Origin: Natronosalvus rutilus
GTDB taxonomy: Archaea > Halobacteriota > Halobacteria > Halobacteriales > Natrialbaceae
Assembly: GCF_024204665.1 (NCBI RefSeq)
Contig: NZ_CP100355.1
Span: forward strand, 868,001 to 932,000
DNA: 64,000 nt
Reading direction: 5' to 3'
The position numbers were made by a program, and so were the translations under genes. Below the pieces are notes generated by a model that worked only from the letters and a program-made list of their open reading frames with translations, did not search any database and was not told the origin of the DNA. This document shows positions 24,706-34,418 of this stretch, in pieces; position 1 is the stretch's first letter; every line of letters begins with the position of its first letter.

Positions 24706-27477
24706 TCAGGCGTCCAGCACCTGTCGAAGTACGTCGGGCGCGTCCTCGAGCGCCTCGTCGAGGGCGTCGACGTTCGGTCCGCCACCCTGGGCGAAGTCGG
24801 CCGGGCCGCCGCCGCCACCGCCGACTCGCGAGGCGAGTTCGCCGACGACCTCGCCGGCGTTGACGTCGGCGCCGTCGGGGACCGCGACGACGAACTGCGC
24901 GCCACTCTCGCCGGAGCCGATGACGGCGATCTTGCCCTCGTCCGCGAGGGCGTTGGCCGTCGCCCGGAGTTCGTCCATGTCGGCGTCGATCCGCTGGACG
25001 ACGGCGGTCGTCTCGCCGACCTCGACCTCCTCGCCGCCGCCACCACCGCTGGCGCGGGCGGTCGCGAGCTGTTCTTTCAGGGCCTCGATCTCCTTGCCGC
25101 GAGCCTTCCACTCCTCGAAGAAGCGCTCGGCGGTCTCCGGGACGTTCTCGGGGGAGACGTCGAGGGCCTCGGCGGCCCCGTAGAGTGCGTCCTCGGTCCG
25201 CTGGGTGGACTTGACGGCCGCGTCGCCGGCGGCGAAGACGAGTCGCTCGACGCCGTCCTGGACGCGCTCGGTGGTCAGGATCTTGATCGCGCCGATGTCG
25301 CCCGTGCGGGCGACGTGGGTGCCGCCGCAGGCCTGGACGTCCTCGGCGACGTGGATGAGTCGGATGTTCGTTCCCGGCGGAATCCCGCCCTGGTAGAGGT
25401 CGAAGCCGTGTTCGGCCTCGGCCTCGTGCCGGTGGGGCCACTCCTGGTCGACGGAGACGTTGTCCATCACCATGCCGTTGGCGACGCGCTCGATGCGTTT
25501 GACGGCCTCCCGGGAGATCCGGTTGTAGTGACGGATGTCGACCCGCGAGGACTCGACGCCCTTCTGGGCGCCCGCCTGGCGAACGTGCTCGCCCAGCACC
25601 TGCCGGGCGGCGTGCATGACGATGTGCGTCGCCGTGTGGTGGCGCATCAACTGGCGCCGACGGGGGGCGTCTAGTTGTCCCTTGACGAACTCGCCCTTCC
25701 CCGGATCCTCGTCGGTCCGGTGGGTGACGACGCCGTCCTCGATCTGGACGTCGAGTACGTCGACGGTCTTCTCCTCGCTCGAGAGCGTGCCCCGATCCGC
25801 GGGCTGGCCGCCACCCTCGGGGTAGAACATCGTCTGGTCGAGCACGACGTCGAAGCCCTCCTCGCGGTCGAACACGTCGAGGACGACCGCCTCGAACTGG
25901 GTTCGCTGCTGGTCGTCGTAGTACAGTTTCTCCGTCTCGGGGAGGTCGGCGAATCGCTCGTCGCCCTCCTCAGTGACTTCCTCGACCGTCGTCGTATCGT
26001 GGCGGTCGGCGACGAGACTGTAGAAGTCGTCGGGCACGTCCACGTCGGCGCCGGCGTCGGCGGCAATCTCTTCGACCATGTCGGGCTGGATGCCGTGGCT
26101 GTCGTAGAGTTCGATCAGTTCCTCGAGGGGGATCGACTCGCCCTTCTTCGCGTACTCCGCGGCGAGGGCTTCGACCCGCCGACCGCCGCGCTCGAGCGTC
26201 TCGCGGTACTTCTCGACCTCGGTGCGGACGATGTCCCGAACGGTGTCGCGGTTCTCGTACCCGAGGCGCTCGGCCTGCATGTCGACGAGTTCGTCGAGGG
26301 GCGCGTCGACGCCGACCGTATCGCACAGCCGCTTCGTTCGACGGAGCACCATCCGCGCGAGGTAGCCCGTCCCGACGTTCGAGGGGACGATGCCGTCGCC
26401 GAACATGTAAGCGAGGGTCCGGCAGTGGTCGGCGATGGCGTAGATTCGCTCGAGGGGCTCCACGAGGTCGCGGAGGTCGCCGACGTCGACGCCGAGTTCG
26501 TCCGCGATGTCGCTGTGGGCGGCCTCGACGTCGTCGACGTCGTCGATGTCGAGCTGGCCCGAGAGCCGCGCCGCCCTGGCGACGAGGTCGGCTTCTTCGT
26601 CGGTGTACTCGAGCCCCGCGTTGTCTTTGAGGAAGTCGATCATCTCGGGGTAGATCGCCTCGTAGACCGTCGCCGTTCCCTGGCTCATCCAGGTCCAGCG
26701 CTCGAGGCCGTAGCCCGTGTCGACGATGTACGTGTCCATGAAGGAGTAGGTGTTCCCGTCCTTGAGTTCGTACTCGCCGTCGGGGTCCTGCTCCATGCAC
26801 ATGAAGACCAGCGTGGCCAGCTCGAGGCCCTTGTAGATGACCTCGATGGCGGGCCCGGCGTTGCCGCCGCCGACCCACGGGTCCTCGATGTAGGTGACGT
26901 CGGTGATGTCCGCGCCCAGGGAGTCGAGCAGTTCGTCACAGAGTTCGACGGTGCGGTCCTTCCAGTAGACCTCGCCCTCGTAGGCGTACTCCTCCTCGGC
27001 GTCCTCGCGAACGTTGAACGCGTGGTGGGCCATCATCTCGAAGGCCATCGTGTGCCGGCCCGTCTTGCCCACGTTGTCGATGTCCTGCATCCGGATGCAG
27101 GGCTGGCTGACGGTCAGCGGGTTCGCCGGCGGCGGCGTCTTCCCCGAGGTGACCAGCGGCTGGAAGTCGTAGATCGACGCCTGCGTAAGGAGAACGTCGT
27201 CGCGCCAGCGATTGGCCGCTACCGGGTACGGATCGATGCGCTCGTGGTCGTGGTCCTCGAAGAACGAGAGGAACGCCTCGCGCATCTCCTCGAGGGTGTA
27301 CTCCTCGGCGAATCCCGGTTCGTCGATGAAGTCGTATTGCTCACAGGGCGGTTCCCCGCAGGTCTCGCGATCGTGATCGCGCGTCCAGAAATGTGCCCCG
27401 CAGGAGGGACACTCCTTGCGTACGAACCCCTCCTCCTCGAAATACTCGAGTCGGTACTCCTCCTCCAGTTCACTCAT
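24706..27477 (-). CDS. alaS: Alanyl-tRNA synthetase
   Basis: A 923-residue archaeal AlaRS. The N-terminus has an archaeal zinc-like module ([23 protein letters not shown]). It is followed by the class II catalytic core ([39 protein letters not shown]). The tRNA-recognition domain and the editing domain carry [11 protein letters not shown] and the zinc ligands [15 protein letters not shown]-terminal DHHA1 oligomerisation domain (residues about 780-923) closes the protein. The ATG at 27477 ([13 protein letters not shown]) fits the family. All catalytic and editing motifs are intact. Confidence 0.96.
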   Translation of the reverse strand: MSELEEEYRLEYFEEEGFVRKECPSCGAHFWTRDHDRETCGEPPCEQYDFIDEPGFAEEYTLEEMREAFLSFFEDHDHERIDPYPVAANRWRDDVLLTQASIYDFQPLVTSGKTPPPANPLTVSQPCIRMQDIDNVGKTGRHTMAFEMMAHHAFNVREDAEEEYAYEGEVYWKDRTVELCDELLDSLGADITDVTYIEDPWVGGGNAGPAIEVIYKGLELATLVFMCMEQDPDGEYELKDGNTYSFMDTYIVDTGYGLERWTWMSQGTATVYEAIYPEMIDFLKDNAGLEYTDEEADLVARAARLSGQLDIDDVDDVEAAHSDIADELGVDVGDLRDLVEPLERIYAIADHCRTLAYMFGDGIVPSNVGTGYLARMVLRRTKRLCDTVGVDAPLDELVDMQAERLGYENRDTVRDIVRTEVEKYRETLERGGRRVEALAAEYAKKGESIPLEELIELYDSHGIQPDMVEEIAADAGADVDVPDDFYSLVADRHDTTTVEEVTEEGDERFADLPETEKLYYDDQQRTQFEAVVLDVFDREEGFDVVLDQTMFYPEGGGQPADRGTLSSEEKTVDVLDVQIEDGVVTHRTDEDPGKGEFVKGQLDAPRRRQLMRHHTATHIVMHAARQVLGEHVRQAGAQKGVESSRVDIRHYNRISREAVKRIERVANGMVMDNVSVDQEWPHRHEAEAEHGFDLYQGGIPPGTNIRLIHVAEDVQACGGTHVARTGDIGAIKILTTERVQDGVERLVFAAGDAAVKSTQRTEDALYGAAEALDVSPENVPETAERFFEEWKARGKEIEALKEQLATARASGGGGGEEVEVGETTAVVQRIDADMDELRATANALADEGKIAVIGSGESGAQFVVAVPDGADVNAGEVVGELASRVGGGGGGPADFAQGGGPNVDALDEALEDAPDVLRQVLDA

Positions 27478-27813
27478 TCGTACCTCGTACTGGCCCTGCA
27501 GGCGGTAAAACAGTTGCGCAACGGGTGTCACGGCCACGTTGCTGAACGCCTGGCATTTCCGTCTGCACGACCCGCGTGTCGTTCGAATCGACTATTGCGA
27601 GACACGTAAATCACGAAATTAATAAATACTACTGGTTGGAATTTCCGTTATAATGTTAGCGAACGAATGTGTGTCTCGACCCGGACGACGTCCGTCTCGA
27701 GGCCGCGACGGGCCGACCCTCCCCCGTCCGTCGACGACGGTCGCGGCCACGGCTGTGGCGACGGTCGCAGTCTCAGTCACGGCTGCAATAGTAAACGAGG
27801 TCGAACGTCGACG
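27478..27813. other. Intergenic region between alaS and the Tat-exported protein gene
   Basis: This 336-base divergent region holds an AT-rich core at about 27611-27661 (aaattaataaatactac and gttataatgttagcg), which looks like back-to-back promoters. The stretch 27667-27813 is open in frame with the downstream gene, but its arginine/proline/glycine-rich translation is not protein-like, so it is read as leader. No RNA gene or repeat was recognised. Confidence 0.45.
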
Positions 27814-28469
27814 ATGACGACGCGACGGTCCCTGCTGCGGAAAATCGGCCTGACCGGTATCGGCACGGCCACTGGCATCGCCCTCCTCCCGACGCCCCCT
27901 CACTCGACTACACTCCACGGCACGGTCGAGGGCGCCGAACCGCCTGCGGCCGCCGCCGACTGGATCGGCACGGAAATCACTACCGAGGACGAGACGCCCG
28001 TCGGCCGCCACCACTACGCACCGACGCGCGACGGGTTCGTCCCCACGGCGCCGTTCAACGTCGTGCTGATACCCGCTGCGGACGGTGAGGCGGTCCTCGA
28101 GCGTGTCATGACCGTCCTGGACGAGGAGGGCTGGGTCCGCAACCCGGTGGAATACACGCGATTTGCCTGGGATCGAACGACCGACTCGTACGTCCGCCAG
28201 CAGGCGACGGCCGCCCAGACCTACTGGGGGCCAGCGGTCGGCGCCACGTCCGGTGCTGGTCGTTCGAAAACGTCGTCTCGATGCAGGCTCACGAGGACAC
28301 CGGCGCCCGTCCGAAACACGGCATCGCCTCCTACCGGCGGGGACGAGAGACCGTCGAGGCGATCTTCGACGCCGCTGGCTGGCGGGTCTCTCCCGGGGCG
28401 ATCGATCTGACCAACGAGTCCGGCCCGGATCACGACGGACGCGCGACGCTCATCGTGGAGGACTCGTGA
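27814..28469 (+). pseudogene. Tat-exported haloarchaeal protein gene with one-base frameshift
   Basis: The ATG at 27814 begins a twin-arginine signal (TTRRSLLRKIGLTGIGTATGIALL). The protein then reads well up to AQTYWG. At the G run 28226-28230 the frame breaks. Restoring one G continues as ASGRRHVRCWSFENV, then MQAHEDTGARPKHGIASYRRGRETVEAIFDAAGW, and ends at the TGA at 28467-28469, giving a 218-residue product. That stop overlaps the next gene's GTG by four bases, which confirms where the original frame ended. The function is unknown. A sequencing error is at least as likely as true inactivation. Confidence 0.75.
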
Positions 28470-29158
28470 GCACCGACGTCCCCTCCCTCCCCGAGCGAGC
28501 GACGCCCGGCCCCGTCCTCGAACTCCTGGACCACCCCTGGATCGGCCTCGAGCGCCGGCGGACGGTCGCTGTGGGGGTGTACCTGTGTGGCCTCCTCGCA
28601 CTGTTTTTGATCGGCTACTTCGGTGGACACGTGAGGATCGACGACGTCGTCCTCGACTCGCTGACGGTCGGTTTCGACTCCGTCAGAATGATCGCCATCG
28701 CGCTCGTTGCCCCGACGATTCTGCTGATTCCGCTCTGTTACGCGGCCTGGAACGGTGGCCCGGCGCTCTCGTTCACGCTGCCGCTCGTACCGGTGACCAT
28801 CGGGGACCTCCTCGCCGGCGGATACGTCCTCGACCTGGACATCGCGCTCGCGTTGACCGTCGGCGCGAGCGCGGCCGCCGTCGCGCTCGTATCCGCCGAC
28901 GTTCGGCGACTCGGCTCGGTTCGGGTGTGGCGCTCGAGCGAGACCGACGTCGACCGACTCCTGTTCGTCACGGCGCTCGTGGTTGTGGCGGCCGTGGGCG
29001 TCGGTCGGTTCGTCGCCGCCGCGCCGGCGTACGTGCTCGAGTGGTACGCCCCGTTCGGCGGCCTCTGGATTGTCGCTACCGCGATCCTTGGATTCTACTG
29101 GGTACGGTGGGCGTGGTCGCTGTCGGCGGATCGCGCTCGCTCGAGCGAGTCGGTCTGA
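28466..29158 (+). CDS. Polytopic membrane protein coupled to the Tat-exported gene
   Basis: A 230-residue membrane protein with about six hydrophobic helices (YLCGLLALFLIGYF, MIAIALVAPTILLIPL, LDIALALTVGASAAAVALV, LLFVTALVVVAAVGV and others). An acidic N-terminus (STDVPSLPERATPGP) precedes the helices. The GTG start overlaps the previous stop as GTGA, so the two are almost certainly translated together. Their products may form an exported protein plus membrane partner. No family name is recognised. Confidence 0.65.
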   Translation: MSTDVPSLPERATPGPVLELLDHPWIGLERRRTVAVGVYLCGLLALFLIGYFGGHVRIDDVVLDSLTVGFDSVRMIAIALVAPTILLIPLCYAAWNGGPALSFTLPLVPVTIGDLLAGGYVLDLDIALALTVGASAAAVALVSADVRRLGSVRVWRSSETDVDRLLFVTALVVVAAVGVGRFVAAAPAYVLEWYAPFGGLWIVATAILGFYWVRWAWSLSADRARSSESV

Positions 29159-29295
29159 CGGCGAGCGCGGTCTCGACTGAACTCACCTGGATGGATCCGA
29201 AGAACTCCGGCACTGAACAACCCACAGATATATGTTAGATATCGCCCATTCTACGGTAACTCGAGCGTCGTTTCCAGCGTTCCGCCTCACCAGCT

Positions 29296-31830
29296 ATGAC
29301 CGATACCGTCCTCTACGTAACTGCTCCCGATGCCGGGCCGTCGGCCGATACGACCAGGTCCGAAGGCGTTCTCGAACTCGAACGCGAACTCGAGCGGGTA
29401 GGCCCGCGGTCGTCCGTCGAGTGCGTCGAATCGATCGAGGCCCTCGACGAGCGCGTCGCCGCTGCCGACTGCGTCGTCTTCGAGGAGGACGCGACCGGTG
29501 ACGCGCCGCCGATCGGAACCGTCGCCGTTGCCTGTACTGGAACGCCGCTCATCTATTACGGTGATCCCGACCACACCATCGAGGCCGACTCGCGCGTCGA
29601 TTCCACCTCGATCCGCGCCTTCGAGGGCGTCGACGGGTTCGTTCGCCGGACCGACGACTCGGCGGTTCACCTGGCCGACGAGATCGCCTGGCAGTGCGGA
29701 CGGCAGCCGCGACAGTCGACGGCGATCGCCACGTCGGACGAAAGTGGCGACCGTCCGAAGGTCGCTCGCCTCCACCAGATGACCACTCGCCTCGTCGCGT
29801 GTCGCTCCGAGGAACGCCTCCTCGACCTCGCCATCGAGTCGGCCGAAGACATCCTCGGATTCGACGCGTCGTCGATCTCGCTCGCCGAAGAGCGAGACGG
29901 CGAGACGAAACTGGTGATTCGAGCTGGATCGGACGAATTCGACGACATCTCACGAGCACACGATCTCTCGGAGGGAATCCTCGGCAAGACATACCGGGAA
30001 CAACGCTCGTTCCTGCTCAAGGAGGTGGCGGATCACCCCGACGCCCGTCCACACGAGGACGGCTACCGATCGGCGATTAGCGTCCCGATCGAGGAGTTCG
30101 GCGTCTTTCAGGCGATCTCGACCGACGAACGCGCCTACGACGAGTCCGACCTCGAGTTCGCCGAGTTGCTCGTGACGTACGTCGCCCAGACGCTCAGTCG
30201 CCTCCGCGTCGCGGAGACGTTACGCGAACGGCGCGAGCGCCTGACCAGGCTCCACGAGGGGACGACCAAAATCGTCGGCACGACCGACGAGGCGACGGTC
30301 TACGAGCGCGCGCTCGAGACGACGGAGACGGTGCTCGAACTCGACATCTGCGTCTTCCTCTCGGCGGACCTCGAGTCAGAGGAGCTCGTCCCCGAAGCCT
30401 ACTCGGACACGATGGACGAGCGGTTGGCCAGGCGCGTCCCCCTCGACCACGGAATCGTCGGCGAGACCTACCAGCAGGGCGAGCCGTCGATCATCGACGA
30501 AGTCGTGATCGAGGACCCGGAAATCAAGGGCCTGGAACGATTCAAGTCGGCTATGACCGTGCCCCTCGGGGAGTACGGCGTCTTCCAGGCAGTCTCCGAG
30601 CAGTCACACGCCTTCGACGACGTCGACCTCGAGCTGGCGGAACTCCTGTGTGCCCACGTGACCGAAGCCATCGGCAGGGCGCGGGCCGAAGCCAGCCTCG
30701 TCGAGGAACGGGATCGGCTCTCGGCGCTGTTCGACAACGTCCCCGACCCTGCCGTCCAGTATCACCTCTCGGACGGCGAACCGACCGTCCGGGCGGTCAA
30801 CGACCGATTCGAGGAGGTCTTCGGGTTCGACACCGAGACCGTTCTGCACGAGGACGTCGACGACTACATCATCCCGCCGGGGTACGAGGACGAAGCACAG
30901 CAACTCAACGAGGCGCTGTTCGCCGGCGAAACCCTGCGCGTGGTCACGCGGCGGCGAACCGCAACCGACGTTCGGGACTTCCTGGTCAACGTCGTCCCCC
31001 TCACTGCCGGCGAACGAAGCGTCGAGGGGTACGCCATCTACACCGACATCACCGACCAGAAGCGCCACGAACGCGCGCTCACGGCGAAGAACGAGCGCTT
31101 GGACGAGTTCGCCAGCATCGTCAGCCACGACCTCCGGAACCCGCTCAACGTCGCCCAGGGCTACCTCGAGTTGCTCGGCGAGACTGGCGATCAGTCCCAC
31201 CTCGGGGAGATCGACGACGCACTCGATCGGATGGACGAACTCATCGAACGACTGCTCACGCTCTCGCGACGCGGCGACGTGATCGACGACACCGAGCCCC
31301 TCGAGATTCACGCGGTGGCGACGGAGGCCTGGTCGGCAGTCGACACCGCCAGGGCGACGCTGCAACTCGGCGAGAACCAGCCGCTCGAGGCCGACCGGGC
31401 GCGACTTCGGGAAGCGCTCGAGAACCTGTTTCGAAATTCGGTGGAACACGGCTCAAGCGGATCCGGTGGGGACCGAAACGGCGACGCGAACGACCTGACT
31501 ATCACCGTCGGTGCCCTCGAGGACGGCTTCTTCGTCGCCGACGACGGCGTCGGCATCCCGCCGGATGCGCGCCAGTCGGTGTTCGAAACGGGGTACACGA
31601 CCGCCAGCGACGGGACCGGCTTCGGGCTGAACATCGTCGACCAAATCGCCCGCGCTCACGGGTGGATCGTCGAGGTTACCGACAGCGAGGCGGGCGGTGC
31701 GCGGTTCGAGTTCCGGGAAGGGTCGCCCGAGGACGCTGCGTCGGAACCGGTTCCCGAGTCCACTGGCAGTACCGACCACCGCCACCCCGACCTCGAGCCA
31801 CCGGCCGACGGCGGTGACCCGTCGGCGTAG
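29296..31830 (+). CDS. Cytoplasmic sensor histidine kinase (GAF-GAF-PAS-HisKA-HATPase)
   Basis: An 844-residue kinase without membrane helices. Residues 1-140 resemble a degenerate receiver-like domain (MTDTVLYVTAP...). Two GAF domains follow at about 160-305 and 325-465, each with its 'RSAISVPIEEFGVFQAIS' or 'KSAMTVPLGEYGVFQAVS' strand. A PAS domain lies near 475-590 (LFDNVPDPAVQYHL ... TDITDQKRHE). HisKA follows with His611 in SIVSHDLRNPL. The HATPase_c domain has ENLFRNSVEHG, DDGVGIP and GTGFGLNIVDQIA. The C-terminal tail is disordered and acidic. The ligand and response regulator are unknown; no regulator gene is adjacent. It resembles the truncated kinase at 2132-2902. Confidence 0.9.
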   Translation: MTDTVLYVTAPDAGPSADTTRSEGVLELERELERVGPRSSVECVESIEALDERVAAADCVVFEEDATGDAPPIGTVAVACTGTPLIYYGDPDHTIEADSRVDSTSIRAFEGVDGFVRRTDDSAVHLADEIAWQCGRQPRQSTAIATSDESGDRPKVARLHQMTTRLVACRSEERLLDLAIESAEDILGFDASSISLAEERDGETKLVIRAGSDEFDDISRAHDLSEGILGKTYREQRSFLLKEVADHPDARPHEDGYRSAISVPIEEFGVFQAISTDERAYDESDLEFAELLVTYVAQTLSRLRVAETLRERRERLTRLHEGTTKIVGTTDEATVYERALETTETVLELDICVFLSADLESEELVPEAYSDTMDERLARRVPLDHGIVGETYQQGEPSIIDEVVIEDPEIKGLERFKSAMTVPLGEYGVFQAVSEQSHAFDDVDLELAELLCAHVTEAIGRARAEASLVEERDRLSALFDNVPDPAVQYHLSDGEPTVRAVNDRFEEVFGFDTETVLHEDVDDYIIPPGYEDEAQQLNEALFAGETLRVVTRRRTATDVRDFLVNVVPLTAGERSVEGYAIYTDITDQKRHERALTAKNERLDEFASIVSHDLRNPLNVAQGYLELLGETGDQSHLGEIDDALDRMDELIERLLTLSRRGDVIDDTEPLEIHAVATEAWSAVDTARATLQLGENQPLEADRARLREALENLFRNSVEHGSSGSGGDRNGDANDLTITVGALEDGFFVADDGVGIPPDARQSVFETGYTTASDGTGFGLNIVDQIARAHGWIVEVTDSEAGGARFEFREGSPEDAASEPVPESTGSTDHRHPDLEPPADGGDPSA

Positions 31831-32322
31831 TTACCGGTAGGCAATCCCGATCGACAGCAACGACGCGAGTCCCGCGCCTGTAGCCAGGAGAACGACGAGT
31901 CCGGCGTCGACCTCGAGCCAGAGCGCTCCCGCGAGCGGAAGAACCAGCACGCCACAGAGCATCGCAGCGGTTCCGAGTCGCTTTCCAGTCTCGCGATCGA
32001 CGTTCGGCGTCGTCAGCAGGTCCCGGCGGTCGTAGCGCCGGACTGCCCACCCCACCCCGATACAGAGCGCGCTCGTTCCGAGGATTGCGGCGGTTCCAAC
32101 GGCGCGTTCGGGGAGTTCGAGGTCAATCGCGACCGCGACCGCGAGCATCGACGCCCCGGCGACGCCCATCACGAGCGCGTTCGCTCGAGCGCTGGTATCG
32201 TCGACGGGACCCGTTCCGTACGCGCGACGGATCCAGCTGCCGTGGCGCAGGCTCGCCAGGGCGAGGGCGAGACAGCCGACGCCGACAAGGCCGACGATTG
32301 CGGCGCCGGGATCGACTACCAT
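31831..32322 (-). CDS. Four-helix membrane protein
   Basis: A 163-residue protein with about four hydrophobic helices (GAAIVGLVGVGCLALALASL, ALVMGVAGASMLAVAVAI, AVGTAAILGTSALCIGVGWAV, LVVLLATGAGLASLLSIGIAY). The ATG at 32322 (MVVDPGAAIVG) opens directly into the first helix; the longer frame to 32400 adds a charged leader that looks untranslated. It abuts the convergent histidine kinase end. Function and family are not recognised. Confidence 0.55.
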   Translation of the reverse strand: MVVDPGAAIVGLVGVGCLALALASLRHGSWIRRAYGTGPVDDTSARANALVMGVAGASMLAVAVAIDLELPERAVGTAAILGTSALCIGVGWAVRRYDRRDLLTTPNVDRETGKRLGTAAMLCGVLVLPLAGALWLEVDAGLVVLLATGAGLASLLSIGIAYR

Positions 32323-32462
32323 GCTCGAGACGAGAACTGTCGTCGACAAAATCGTTTCGTGGCGTTCCCGTTCGCTCGTGCTCTTTTCCCGCGAAATCAC
32401 TCCTCGAGCGCCAGAGACGCCAGCATTGTACGTTCCAATACCCAGATGTTCCGTGAAATGAC

Positions 32463-32945
32463 CTAATCGTCGACCCCGTACCCGAACACGAGTAGCTGAC
32501 CTTCGTGCTCGACGTACCTTCCCAACGGATGTTCTGTCGAATCCTCGTCGTACGTGGGAAGTCTCTCGAGAGAGACAGCGGCTTCGTACAGTTTCTCTCG
32601 GTCCATCTCATCGGTATCGATCGTCACGACTTCGTACTCGCCGCTCGCTCGCTTTTCGGTTGGAAAGTCCCTCCCCGACTCCACTGACCGTGAGAGGATC
32701 TCGTCCAGCACCGGATCGTCTGCGATTGCTTCGTGCGTCGATCGTGTAACGTCTGCTTCAGATGGGACCTCAGTAACGAGAAGCGCGTACACTGCTCTCA
32801 TCTGGTCGCTCTCGAGAGCACCCACTGTGTTAGTATCCGTCTCTCGAGGATCGTCGCTAGCGGTACTGGTATCCCGATTGAGACAACCGACGACCGGCGT
32901 TAATGCGCTGCTGCAACAGACCGCCAGTACCTGTCTACGATCCAT
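32463..32945 (-). CDS. Predicted lipoprotein, haloarchaeal
   Basis: A 160-residue protein beginning MDRRQVLAVCCSSALTPVVGCLN. This is a twin-arginine-like start with a lipobox whose lipidated cysteine would be Cys21. A serine/threonine/aspartate-rich linker follows, then a compact domain (QMRAVYALLVTEVPSEADVTRSTHEAI ... LLVFGYGVDD). A TATA-like box about 27 bases upstream of the ATG supports a leaderless start at 32945. Codon use is less GC-biased than the neighbours, suggesting recent arrival or relaxed constraint. Function unknown. Confidence 0.6.
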   Translation of the reverse strand: MDRRQVLAVCCSSALTPVVGCLNRDTSTASDDPRETDTNTVGALESDQMRAVYALLVTEVPSEADVTRSTHEAIADDPVLDEILSRSVESGRDFPTEKRASGEYEVVTIDTDEMDREKLYEAAVSLERLPTYDEDSTEHPLGRYVEHEGQLLVFGYGVDD

Positions 32946-32967
32946 ACTCCCACTCGAAATAACATCT

Positions 32968-32975
32968 TTAAGTAC
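32968..32975 (-). promoter_or_regulatory. TATA-like box of the lipoprotein gene
   Basis: On the minus strand TACTTAAA is centred about 27 bases before the ATG at 32945, consistent with a leaderless transcript. Confidence 0.5.
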
Positions 32976-33181
32976 TTTCTCCTCACCCACGCATAAAATG
33001 GCGGAGAGCACCTCTCGTGAATTTATCCACGAATCGAATTCGCCGTTGTCTCCTGCATCCGACCAGCGACCGAGTCCGACAGTCGATACGGCGTTCCACC
33101 CACGGATCGTTGAGAGCATCGTTCTGAACTTCCCTCCGCTGAGCAGGTCGGCTCCGACGAAGATGTTCCGGGGAACGGTAA

Positions 33182-34198
33182 TCACTCCTCGAGCGCCAGC
33201 GACGCCAGCATGGCCTCGAGTTGCAGCCGCTCGTTCGCCCCCTCCGTGATCCGGTAGTCCACTTCCCCCAGACGCTCGAGCAGGCGCACCGTGGCCAGTT
33301 CCTCGAGATCGAACTCCCAGGCCGACCGGTGGAGTTGATCGATTACGTCGCCGCCGGCCAGCCCGCGGTCGGTGAGCAGCGAATCGAGGGTGGCCCTGGC
33401 GGCGGTGAAGTCGCCCGCGATGGCCTTCTCGACCATCTCCTCGACCTCCTCGGGGCGAGCAGTCGCGGTGATGGCGAAGACGCCCTCCTCGTCGACGGCG
33501 TCGCCCATGACGGCCGCGGCCTGCAGGCCGTTGATCGCCTTGCGCATGTCGCCCGCGGCGGCGTAGACGAGCGCGTCGACGCCGTCGTCGGTTACCTCGA
33601 TACCCTCGGCGTCGGCGATTTCGCGCACCTGTGCCTCGACGGCGTCGTCAGAGAGTTCCGTGAAGCGGAAGACGGCGCAGCGAGACTGGATCGGATCGAT
33701 GATCTGGCTCGAGTAGTTACACGAGAGGATGAAGCGCGTGTTGTGGGAGAACTGCTCCATGGTCCGGCGTAGGGCGGACTGGGCGTCGCTCGTCAGCGCG
33801 TCGGCCTCGTCCAGGAAGATGATGCGGTAGTTGTAGCCGCCGAAACTCGAGCGAGCGAAGTTCTTGATTCGGTCTCTGACGACGTCGATGCCGCGCTCGT
33901 CGGAGGCGTTCAGCTCGAGGAAGTTCTCACGCCAGTCCTCGCCGTAGAGTTCGCGGGCGACGGCCTGTGCTGCGGTGGTCTTGCCGGTGCCGGCCGGCCC
34001 CGAGAACATGAGGTTCGGCAGGTCGTTTTGCTCGACGTAGCTCACCAGTCGGGGGACGATGTTCTCGTGGCCCTTGATCTCGTCTAACGTCTCGGGCCGG
34101 TACTTCTCGATCCAGACCTCGGTTCGCCCGGCGACCGACTCCGCCTGGCCTGTCGACTCGGCGTCGCCAGGCGACGGCTCGGACTCGTCTTCGCTCAT
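33182..34198 (-). CDS. rfcS: Replication factor C small subunit
   Basis: A 338-residue clamp-loader ATPase that loads PCNA onto primed DNA. It has the Walker A motif GPAGTGKT near residue 60, Walker B LDEADAL, sensor 1 LSCNYSSQI, and the SRCA motif carrying the arginine finger. Collar helices follow. Several haloarchaeal rfc genes carry inteins at the Walker A site; this one is uninterrupted. The ATG at 34198 gives a short acidic leader before [17 protein letters not shown]. It is divergent from the bactofilin-like gene. Confidence 0.95.
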   Translation of the reverse strand: MSEDESEPSPGDAESTGQAESVAGRTEVWIEKYRPETLDEIKGHENIVPRLVSYVEQNDLPNLMFSGPAGTGKTTAAQAVARELYGEDWRENFLELNASDERGIDVVRDRIKNFARSSFGGYNYRIIFLDEADALTSDAQSALRRTMEQFSHNTRFILSCNYSSQIIDPIQSRCAVFRFTELSDDAVEAQVREIADAEGIEVTDDGVDALVYAAAGDMRKAINGLQAAAVMGDAVDEEGVFAITATARPEEVEEMVEKAIAGDFTAARATLDSLLTDRGLAGGDVIDQLHRSAWEFDLEELATVRLLERLGEVDYRITEGANERLQLEAMLASLALEE

Positions 34199-34418
34199 GT
34201 TCCCGACGAGGGGAGCGCCGGCAATAAAACGACCGAAGCGGCGTTCGTGCCATCAGCGTAATTGTACTACCGACGTGGCCACGCCACCGACTTTATCGTG
34301 CCACCGACGGACCACGTCACTCGAGGGCGAAGGCTACGGTAGCGCCCATCGGTTCCGCCCCCGGCGAACCCCACCGTGGCGTTTTATCGTCGAGCGCGGC
34401 GTACTATTCACTGGTAGA

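Noticed and set aside
25675-27609. 644-codon open frame opposite alaS
   Set aside because: Antisense to intact alanyl-tRNA synthetase; valine/aspartate/glycine-rich shadow translation without domains.
27667-27813. Upstream in-frame extension of the Tat-exported protein
   Set aside because: It would place about 49 Arg/Pro/Gly-rich residues before a clear twin-arginine signal, which must be N-terminal.
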